Below are positions 15,877 to 21,975 of a stretch of DNA of 21,975 nt, in pieces (position 1 is the first letter of the stretch; every line of letters begins with the position of its first letter). Both the position numbers and the translations under genes were made by a program. This DNA comes from Methylotenera_A sp040387095. Its GTDB lineage: Bacteria > Pseudomonadota > Gammaproteobacteria > Burkholderiales > Methylophilaceae. The DNA is taken from contig JAZKEJ010000133.1 of NCBI GenBank assembly GCA_040387095.1, positions 1-21,975 on the forward strand, read 5' to 3'. Below the pieces are notes generated by a model that had not been told where the DNA came from, did no database searches, and saw only the letters and a list, made by a program, of their open reading frames with translations.

Positions 15877-16797
15877 TTAAAAAGTAGTTTTATAGTTTTG
15901 CCCAAAAAATTCCAGCATCATAAATTCTTCTAAACCAGCATTATCTTCCAGCCTGGCCGACATGACGATAGTGCGATTCAAGCGGTGTGATTCCCAATTA
16001 AAATCGCCCTGATAATGCTGTCTAATCAAGCCAATCATTTTCTTAATCATGAGTAAACGCACATCTTGGCCTGACTGCGCCTGCACCTCAAAATATTCGC
16101 GCCTAGCGCTGCTAAAGTCATTTGTCCAGCCGTTAAACGTAAAAGTCGCGCTACGTGCTTCTAAATTGGTAATCTCAAAAATACCATTGACGCCCGATTG
16201 AAAATTACGTTTAATATTTTCATCACGCTTTTGTTCTGCACTTGGCCCTAGTTCGCGTGCGGTTGCTTCTGCGTTAATACGCGCAGCATCCGATTCCTGC
16301 GTTGCGCGCTTTGCTCGCTGCTGATTCACATAAGCCATCATATCCACCGGCGCATCATCTGGCGGCGTTTCGCTGGGCGGCGTTTCTTTTGGAATACTTA
16401 AATTAGGCGAAGGCTTTTGCGTTGCCAAGACATCCGGCACTTTGAATGCAGGTTTTTTTGGTGGCGCTTCTGCTTGTTGCGTGATGACTTTGGGTTTCGG
16501 CTTTGGTTTTGGCGTTGGCTCGGGGATAACTTCAGCAGGCGCTGCAGGCTGCTCAACCGGCGCTTCAGCCTGTTTTTTTTCTGGCGTAGGCGGTGCCAAG
16601 CTTACTTCTAATTCACGCGCAGGCAACTGTGCTTTATCCGGCTCAAATTTGGGCAAGGCAAAAAACAGGATTAAGGCATGAATAATGAGCGAAACAATGA
16701 TCGCGATAAGCGTATTGCGGCTGATTTGAATACGAAAAACCTGATCAGAACGCGGTTTTTGTAAAAACGCATCAAAGTGACTATCATTATTTAACAT
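15877..16797 (-). CDS. TonB/TolA-like single-span protein with unrecognised C-terminal domain
   Basis: Not assigned to a known gene. It has 306 residues from the ATG at 16797; the preceding TTG is possible but less likely. Layout: cytoplasmic head (about 1-27, with DQVFRIQISRN), one membrane span (about 28-48, LIAIIVSLIIHALILFFALP), then a proline/lysine/alanine-rich linker (about 60-155, including PEPTPKPKPKPKVI) of the kind that crosses the periplasm in TonB and TolA, a helical charged segment (QQRAKRATQESDAARINAEA), and a globular C-terminal region of about 100 residues (NGIFEITNLEARSATFTFNG ... FMMLEFFGQNYKTTF). The usual TonB C-terminal signature is not visible, so it may not transduce energy to receptors. 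The hrpA stop is 8 bases upstream and an AGG site lies inside hrpA, so the two are translationally coupled. Confidence 0.75.
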   Translation of the reverse strand: MLNNDSHFDAFLQKPRSDQVFRIQISRNTLIAIIVSLIIHALILFFALPKFEPDKAQLPARELEVSLAPPTPEKKQAEAPVEQPAAPAEVIPEPTPKPKPKPKVITQQAEAPPKKPAFKVPDVLATQKPSPNLSIPKETPPSETPPDDAPVDMMAYVNQQRAKRATQESDAARINAEATARELGPSAEQKRDENIKRNFQSGVNGIFEITNLEARSATFTFNGWTNDFSSARREYFEVQAQSGQDVRLLMIKKMIGLIRQHYQGDFNWESHRLNRTIVMSARLEDNAGLEEFMMLEFFGQNYKTTF

Positions 16798-16805
16798 CAA
16801 AACTT

Positions 16806-19800
16806 TTAACCTATCTCTGCCCAGGTTTTATCTAATCGTTTAATTGAGATAGGCATTGGCGTTTTGAGTTCTTGCGCAAATAGTGAAACGCGCAACTCTT
16901 CGATTAACCAGCGGAAATCCTGTAAATTTTGCGGCACTTGACGATGCGATTGCTGATATTGATTCACTTTATCTTGCCACTTTTGCCAGATTAACCCCAC
17001 GCTGGCGGCATTTTTACCATCGCGTTCCGGCGCAGATGGCTGTTTTTCAATGCGTAAGCGCAATGCTTTTAAATAGCGAGGCACATGCTGTAAATGTTCC
17101 CATGGCGTTTGNNNNNNNNNNNNNNNNNNNNNNNNNNNNNNNNNNNNNNNNNNNNNNNNNNNNNNNNNNNNNNNNNNNNNNNNNNNNNNNNNNNNNNNNN
17201 NNNNNNNNNNNAAATCTGTTTTTTCAATATCCGGCAGTGTGTTCCTAAAAGTTAACTGTGCAGCAGAACCCAATTGCTTTTTCAGCGCGTTCCAGTCACG
17301 CCCCATTGCCAATTCACGACCTGCGTCATCCACCACGCTAAAATTCATCAGCAAATGCGCAGGCGTTTCTTCCACCCAATCATCGACACCAATTTTAAGT
17401 GTTGTGACAAGCTGAATATGCGCGGCAAGCACTTGCTTGATAGGTGCTTCGCCAACTTTATTTTCGTCCAAAAATTTAGTCACAAATTCTGGCGCTGGCA
17501 CGCATACGCGTCTAAATGTTTTCGGTAGTGCTTTAATCAGATAAGTCAATTTCTCACGCAACATGCCTGGCACAAGCCATTCCGGTTTTACTGGATTTAG
17601 CTGATTCAGCAATGCCAGCGGGATTGTTGCCGTCACGCCATCCAACACATGCCCAGGTTCAAAGCGATATTTAAGCGTAATTTCCATACCGTCCAAAGTG
17701 ATTTTTTCTGGAAACTGCACTGCGGTAATCGCATCTGCGCCGTGACGCATCAAGTCATCACGCGTCAAATACAATAATCTTGGATTAGTCTTCTCTGCGC
17801 CCTCACGCCATTTTTCAAAAGTGGCTGCCTGAAAAATATCCGCAGGAATTTTTGCATCATAAAACGCAAATAACTGATGCTCATCTATCAGCACATCCTG
17901 ACGGCGCGCTTTATGTTCCAACTCTTCAACTTCTGCGATCAAGCGCTCATTTGCTGTAAAGAATGCCGCTTTTGTATCAAACTCTCCATTTGCCAGCGCT
18001 TCGCGGATAAATATTTCGCGCGATTCCTGTGGATTAATCGGCCCATAATGCACACGACGTTTTGGGATAATGGTTAAGCCATACAAAGAAACGCGCTCCC
18101 AAGCGTTAACCATACCCATTTTTCTATCCCAGCGCGGGTCGGTATATTGGCTTTCGGTTAGTCCACGCGAGCCGTTTGGATTGGCAATCGGCTCAATCCA
18201 GTCCGGTTCTATTTTCGCCACGCAGCGCGCATATAATTTGGTGGTATCAACTAGTTCAGCCGCAATCACCCATTTTGGGCGCGTTTTTTTAAGCGTAGAA
18301 CCTGGCGCAATGTGGAAGCGAATGCCGCGTGCGCCTGCATAGCTTTCGCTATCGCCATCTTTAAAACCGATATTCCCTAATAAGCCTGCCAGTAAGGATT
18401 TGTGAATCTGCTCAAATTTCTCTTTATCTTGAGTTAATTTTTGGTCAAGCTTGAAATCCATTTCTAGCACAATTTCCAGCAATTGCTTGTGTAGCTCGCG
18501 CCATTCTTTTAAGCGCAAAAATGAAAGGAAATTGCCATGACATTGATTCAGCAAGTCTTTATTAGACTTTTTGGTTTTCAAGGCATTGTCGAAAAAATCC
18601 CACAGCTTGAGATAGCTCATAAAATCTGAGCCTTCGCCAGCGAACTTTGCATGTGCATTATCAGCCGCTTCGCGTTTATCCATCGGTCGTTCACGCGGGT
18701 CTTGAATACTTAACACGCTGGCGATAATCAAAATCTCATTCAGGCAGCCTTCTTTTTTGGCAGCTAAAATCATGCGCCCTACGCGCGGATCAAGCGGCAA
18801 TTTGGCAAGCTGCAAACCTGTTTCAGTAATTTGCCGTTGCGCGTCCACTGCGCCTAATTCTTGCAATAATTGATAGCCATCGGCAATTAAGCGCGAGCTT
18901 GGCGCCTCAATAAAGGGAAAATCGACCACATCGCCCAATCGCAATGCAGCCATGCGTAGAATCACGCTGGCAAGTGAGCTACGTAGGATCTCTGGTTCGG
19001 TAAACTCAGGACGCCCATTAAAATCCTGTTCGGAATAAAGACGCACGCAAATACCATTTGACACACGACCACAACGGCCCGCACGCTGCTTGGCCGCAGC
19101 TTGACTGATTTTCTCGATTTGTAATTGTTCAACCTTGGCGCGCGAGCTATAACGACTCATGCGCGCCAGTCCTGCATCGATCACATATTTAATGCCAGGC
19201 ACGGTGAGCGAGGTTTCTGCCACATTGGTTGCCAATACAATTCTGCGCAAGCTATGGCTTTTGAAGATTTTCTGTTGATCTTCAATACTTAAGCGTGCAA
19301 ATAATGGCAACACTTCAATATGTTTAAGTTTGGCAGAACGCCCTTGGTATTTACGTAGATGCTCGGCGGTATCGCGAATCTCACGTTCACCCGGCAAAAA
19401 TACCAGAATATCGCCGTCACCTTGCCGTAATAAATCATCGGCAGCATCCAAAATCGCTTCTTCAATCGCCTCTTCTTCGTCATCCTCTTCAAGCCAGCGC
19501 GCTTCGGTTTTGGCTTTACGTGGAATGCCCAACAGATTTTCAGATAAAAAGTCTGTGTCGTCATCAATATCGAGTTGAGCATTTTCAGCTTCAACTATTT
19601 CTCTAGCGCGAAAACCTGCTTTACCAAGCGGCCTATAACGAACTTCAACAGGATAAGTCCGACCTGAAACTTCAATCACAGGTGCGCCATTGAAGTGTTG
19701 CGAAAACCTGTCTGCATCGATAGTGGCTGACGTGACGATCACTTTTAAATCGGGGCGTTTAGGTAATAACTGCTTGAGATAGCCCAGCAAAAAATCAATG

Positions 19801-20426
19801 TTCAGACTGCGTTCGTGCGCCTCGTCAATAATAATGGTGTCATAAGCGTTAAGAAAGCGATCGCCTTGCGTTTCGGTCAGCAAAATACCATCAGTCATCA
19901 GCTTGATATAACTGGATTCTGAAAGCTTATCGTTAAAGCGCACTTTGTAGCCAACCACCTCACCCAGCGGACTTTGCAGTTCCTGCGCAATACGCGACGC
20001 CACAGAGCGTGCTGCAATACGGCGCGGTTGTGTGTGACCGATTAAGCCAGAAACGCCACGTCCTAATTCCAGGCATATTTTAGGCAATTGTGTGGTTTTG
20101 CCAGAGCCTGTTTCGCCACTGACGATTACTACTTGATTGTTTTTAATGGCAGCAGCGATTTCATCGCGGCGAGAGGAAACAGGTAATTCAAGCGGATATT
20201 CTGGCTTAGGTAAATTGCTTAAACGCGCAGCGTATTTAGTTTGTGAACTGCGTAATTTTTGCGTAATTTCTGCCTGCAAACGCTGCACTTTTAATGCCGA
20301 TTTTTCATCTTTCAATTTGAGCAAATCTGCTACATCTCGCAACTTGCGGCGCAACGCGTGCCTGTCTGCCAGCATGCAGGTTTGCAATTGTTGATTGGTG
20401 ATGTTGAGGTTAGATGGTGTTGTCAT
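16806..20426 (-). CDS. hrpA: ATP-dependent RNA helicase HrpA (DEAH-box), interrupted by assembly gap
   Basis: DEAH-box helicase linked in E. coli to mRNA processing and rescue of stalled ribosomes. Motif I GETGSGKTTQLPK (104-116), Ia TQPRRIAARSVA, II DEAH (201-204), III SAT (233-235) and VI QRAGRCGR are intact, followed by the ratchet/OB region and the long HrpA-specific C-terminal domain. An acidic segment of about 50 residues (about 268-318, WLEEDDEEEAIEEA) sits between motifs III and IV. Bases 17112-17211 are N. Sequence on the two sides matches parts of the HrpA C-terminal domain that are well separated in relatives, so more than 33 residues are probably missing and the frame continuity across N is not informative. 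The gene is probably intact in the organism. The start ATG has only a weak ribosome site. The downstream TonB-like gene is coupled to it. Confidence 0.93.
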   Translation of the reverse strand: MTTPSNLNITNQQLQTCMLADRHALRRKLRDVADLLKLKDEKSALKVQRLQAEITQKLRSSQTKYAARLSNLPKPEYPLELPVSSRRDEIAAAIKNNQVVIVSGETGSGKTTQLPKICLELGRGVSGLIGHTQPRRIAARSVASRIAQELQSPLGEVVGYKVRFNDKLSESSYIKLMTDGILLTETQGDRFLNAYDTIIIDEAHERSLNIDFLLGYLKQLLPKRPDLKVIVTSATIDADRFSQHFNGAPVIEVSGRTYPVEVRYRPLGKAGFRAREIVEAENAQLDIDDDTDFLSENLLGIPRKAKTEARWLEEDDEEEAIEEAILDAADDLLRQGDGDILVFLPGEREIRDTAEHLRKYQGRSAKLKHIEVLPLFARLSIEDQQKIFKSHSLRRIVLATNVAETSLTVPGIKYVIDAGLARMSRYSSRAKVEQLQIEKISQAAAKQRAGRCGRVSNGICVRLYSEQDFNGRPEFTEPEILRSSLASVILRMAALRLGDVVDFPFIEAPSSRLIADGYQLLQELGAVDAQRQITETGLQLAKLPLDPRVGRMILAAKKEGCLNEILIIASVLSIQDPRERPMDKREAADNAHAKFAGEGSDFMSYLKLWDFFDNALKTKKSNKDLLNQCHGNFLSFLRLKEWRELHKQLLEIVLEMDFKLDQKLTQDKEKFEQIHKSLLAGLLGNIGFKDGDSESYAGARGIRFHIAPGSTLKKTRPKWVIAAELVDTTKLYARCVAKIEPDWIEPIANPNGSRGLTESQYTDPRWDRKMGMVNAWERVSLYGLTIIPKRRVHYGPINPQESREIFIREALANGEFDTKAAFFTANERLIAEVEELEHKARRQDVLIDEHQLFAFYDAKIPADIFQAATFEKWREGAEKTNPRLLYLTRDDLMRHGADAITAVQFPEKITLDGMEITLKYRFEPGHVLDGVTATIPLALLNQLNPVKPEWLVPGMLREKLTYLIKALPKTFRRVCVPAPEFVTKFLDENKVGEAPIKQVLAAHIQLVTTLKIGVDDWVEETPAHLLMNFSVVDDAGRELAMGRDWNALKKQLGSAAQLTFRNTLPDIEKTDXXXXXXXXXXXXXXXXXXXXXXXXXXXXXXXXXXQTPWEHLQHVPRYLKALRLRIEKQPSAPERDGKNAASVGLIWQKWQDKVNQYQQSHRQVPQNLQDFRWLIEELRVSLFAQELKTPMPISIKRLDKTWAEIG
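17112..17211. other. Assembly gap of 100 N
   Basis: Exactly 100 undetermined bases, the usual placeholder for a scaffold gap of unknown size. It lies in the C-terminal domain of hrpA. Confidence 0.99.
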
Positions 20427-20578
20427 GCAGTGGGTATTTTAACATGCGGCACAAAGCCATTTTTACAAAAGGCTAATATAGACTGCCATTTCAATTTTAT
20501 TGTTTGCTTAATATGGATATGGGGACTTAAGGCTTATTTAAAAGCGATATTTTCTGCACTAATTAGAGATTAAAGCGT
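20427..20578. other. Intergenic region between ligE and hrpA
   Basis: A 152-base gap between two minus-strand genes. I see no convincing terminator for ligE and no confident promoter for hrpA; the region is AT-rich. Confidence 0.4.
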
Positions 20579-21418
20579 TTACTCATTGCGCACTCTTAAA
20601 AAACTGGCAAATTTCGGCTTGCCAGTTTTGGTAATGTCTTTGTAAGTATAGGTAACAGTACTACCGATTTTGGGAGGATCTTCACGCTGCGCATCATTAA
20701 AGCCAGTGCCCAGTTTAAAGCGAATTCCTTGCGGTGTTTCGACAACCAAAGCACCTAATTTCCCCACATACTTTCCTTTACCAGCTGTGTGTCCAATTAC
20801 TTTTGCTTCCGCGTCATATAAAAGCTTCAGCTTAAGCAGCGCATCACTTCGGCCGGTTGCATAAAGCGCATCCGCGCGGTGTAGCATTAAGCCTTCGCCA
20901 CCTCTAGCGACTACTTGTTTTAATCGTAAATTCAAGTCAGCTTGATTTTCAACAGCAAACTGTGTCACCGCTTTTAAATGAGGCAAATTAGCTTGCTGAA
21001 CGATCTGCACAATACGCTTGCTACGCACTTGAAATGACCCTTTGGCACCAGGTAATTCAAAAATTCGGTAGCTGATATTTTTCCACTCGGCATCAATCGG
21101 TTTATCCTTGCGTACTGCGCCAGACAAATTGTCGAACTCACCCCTAGCCAGCCATAACTCTCCATCCAGCGCAATTTTGGGCAGGTCTTTTGTAAACCAA
21201 ACTGGCGCATTGATAATATTACCTTGTCGACTAATCAGTTCTTTTCCATTCCAAAAAGCGCGCACGCCGTCAAATTTTTCGCTGATTAAATATTGTTTAA
21301 CGTCAACGCCTTGCTGATAATTTTGCGCCAGCAATAATGCGGGCGGTTCTTGCGAATATGCTTGTGTTGATAATAATTGTGCTAGCAGCCACAAACTTAA
21401 CAGCAAAAAGTAACGCAT
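20579..21418 (-). CDS. ligE: Periplasm-targeted minimal ATP-dependent DNA ligase (LigE type)
   Basis: ATP-dependent DNA ligase of 279 residues, much smaller than the housekeeping NAD-dependent LigA. It starts with a signal peptide (about 1-22, MRYFLLLSLWLLAQLLSTQA), the mark of Lig E enzymes exported to the periplasm. Nucleotidyltransferase motifs: I is EKFDGVRA with adenylated lysine K48; motif III region ALDGELW (E87); IIIa YRIFELPG; IV GGEGLMLHR; V LLKLKLLYDAEAKVIGH. The OB-fold follows (KLGALVVETPQGIRFKLGTG), and there are no extra DNA-binding domains. Family work suggests a role in joining extracellular or incoming DNA, for example in biofilm or during uptake; that is not shown by this sequence. 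It begins 21 bases after the upstream methyltransferase gene and may share its transcript. Confidence 0.9.
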   Translation of the reverse strand: MRYFLLLSLWLLAQLLSTQAYSQEPPALLLAQNYQQGVDVKQYLISEKFDGVRAFWNGKELISRQGNIINAPVWFTKDLPKIALDGELWLARGEFDNLSGAVRKDKPIDAEWKNISYRIFELPGAKGSFQVRSKRIVQIVQQANLPHLKAVTQFAVENQADLNLRLKQVVARGGEGLMLHRADALYATGRSDALLKLKLLYDAEAKVIGHTAGKGKYVGKLGALVVETPQGIRFKLGTGFNDAQREDPPKIGSTVTYTYKDITKTGKPKFASFLRVRNE

Positions 21419-21439
21419 ACTTTTGTTAAACCAGAAGTA

Positions 21440-21975
21440 TCAAGCTAAAAAGCGCGCTTGCAGATCATACAAGTTGAGTTCGTTTAAAATCGCTGTCATG
21501 CGTTCGCTCGCATTTTTGCGTTTTTGACCAGTATATTTGGCAATAATCAGCTCGTTTTTCATCGAGTGTTCCCAGCCAACCAGTTCAGTCACGGTGACAG
21601 AATAGCCAGCAGCTTCCAATTGAAGGCAACGCAATACATTGGTGATTTGGCTACCAAATTCGCGCGTATGGATGGGATGTCGCCAAATTTCAGAAAGCGG
21701 CGTTTTGCCAAAACTATCATTTTTGTGTTTACGTAAAACTTCCGCCACCTCTGCCTGGCAACAGGGTACTAGCACCATATATTTGGCCTGTTTTTTTAAA
21801 CCGAACTGAATTGCGTCATCGGTAGCGGTGTTGCATGCGTGCAATGCAGTTACAATATCCACGGTTTCTGGCAAGGTGCCCGAAGTGATTGATTGCTCCA
21901 CACTTAAATGCTGAAAATCCATGCGATCAAAACCGCAATCAGCTGCTAAAACTTTAGATTTTTCGACTAATTCAG
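21440..21975 (-). CDS. Class I SAM-dependent methyltransferase, C-terminal part (5' end beyond window)
   Basis: The frame is open through the right edge, and residues before the first internal methionine (at 21922) continue sensible protein (VLAADCGFDRM, then DFQHLSVEQSI), so the gene enters the window from the right and about 178 codons are visible. The pattern VDIVTALHACNTATDDA followed by YMVLVPCCQAEVAEVL is typical of the Methyltransf_32 family (the PCC motif after strand 5); the SAM-binding GxGxG loop should lie outside the window. The C-terminal part, with VTELVGWEHSMKNELIIAKY, also fits that family. Substrate unknown; relatives are annotated only as methyltransferases. It precedes ligE by 21 bases. 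Confidence 0.82.
   Translation of the reverse strand, partial: ELVEKSKVLAADCGFDRMDFQHLSVEQSITSGTLPETVDIVTALHACNTATDDAIQFGLKKQAKYMVLVPCCQAEVAEVLRKHKNDSFGKTPLSEIWRHPIHTREFGSQITNVLRCLQLEAAGYSVTVTELVGWEHSMKNELIIAKYTGQKRKNASERMTAILNELNLYDLQARFLA

Noticed and set aside
16480..16620. Repeat-like GC-rich tract
   Set aside because: Codes for the Pro/Lys/Ala-rich linker; there is no regular DNA repeat unit and no CRISPR pattern.
16442..16681. Plus-strand frame rich in glycine, alanine and phenylalanine
   Set aside because: It is the complement of the Pro/Lys-rich linker of the TonB-like gene, and its composition follows from that.
1..21975. tRNA, rRNA, riboswitch, CRISPR, transposase or phage attachment features
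   Set aside because: None could be recognised by reading both strands; coding density leaves little room and no terminal inverted repeats or spacer arrays were seen.

Overview
The window is chromosomal DNA from a Gram-negative, moderately AT-rich proteobacterium. The gene set suggests a betaproteobacterium, perhaps of the Methylophilaceae/Nitrosomonadales type: a Pil-Chp twitching chemosensory cluster, a stand-alone RlmL-like methylase without the RlmK half, an RNB ribonuclease of the beta-type, a Fur + COG0523 GTPase pair, HrpA and a periplasm-targeted ATP-dependent DNA ligase. The lineage is inferred from protein style, not from a marker gene. There are no rRNA or tRNA genes, no mobile elements and no CRISPR array. 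A run of exactly 100 N (17112-17211) inside hrpA shows that this is a draft or metagenomic assembly.

Layout. (1) 1-7066, minus strand: pilG, pilH, pilI, pilJ and the N-terminal two thirds or so of the giant histidine kinase chpA/pilL, which runs off the left edge. This is the signalling cascade that couples type IV pilus activity to surface or chemical cues; no pilK methyltransferase lies between pilJ and chpA. (2) 7333-9141, plus strand: a stand-alone FIST sensory protein, divergent from pilG and closed by a terminator, then thiol peroxidase tpx with a bidirectional terminator. (3) 9233-13633, minus strand: an RNB exoribonuclease, a spermidine-synthase-fold protein and a THUMP-type 23S rRNA methylase in tight succession (likely an operon), then a MazG-like nucleotide pyrophosphohydrolase. 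(4) 13831-15724, plus strand: a Fur-family (Zur-like) repressor, a CobW/COG0523 metal GTPase and an MliC-like lipoprotein. (5) 15877-21975, minus strand: a TonB/TolA-like one-membrane-span protein with an unrecognised C-terminal domain, the helicase hrpA (interrupted by the N gap), the ligase ligE, and the C-terminal part of a class I methyltransferase entering from the right edge.

Most of this is recognisable core genome; I did not find a convincing wholly new system. The best leads are the FIST protein facing the Pil-Chp cluster, the unclassified C-terminal domain of the TonB-like protein coupled to hrpA, the near-perfect 20-bp palindrome and possible leaderless start at the fur-family gene, the acidic insertion in HrpA, and the likely under-sized assembly gap in hrpA. 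No gene-free stretch exceeds 300 bases; the longest is the 266-base pilG/FIST intergenic region.
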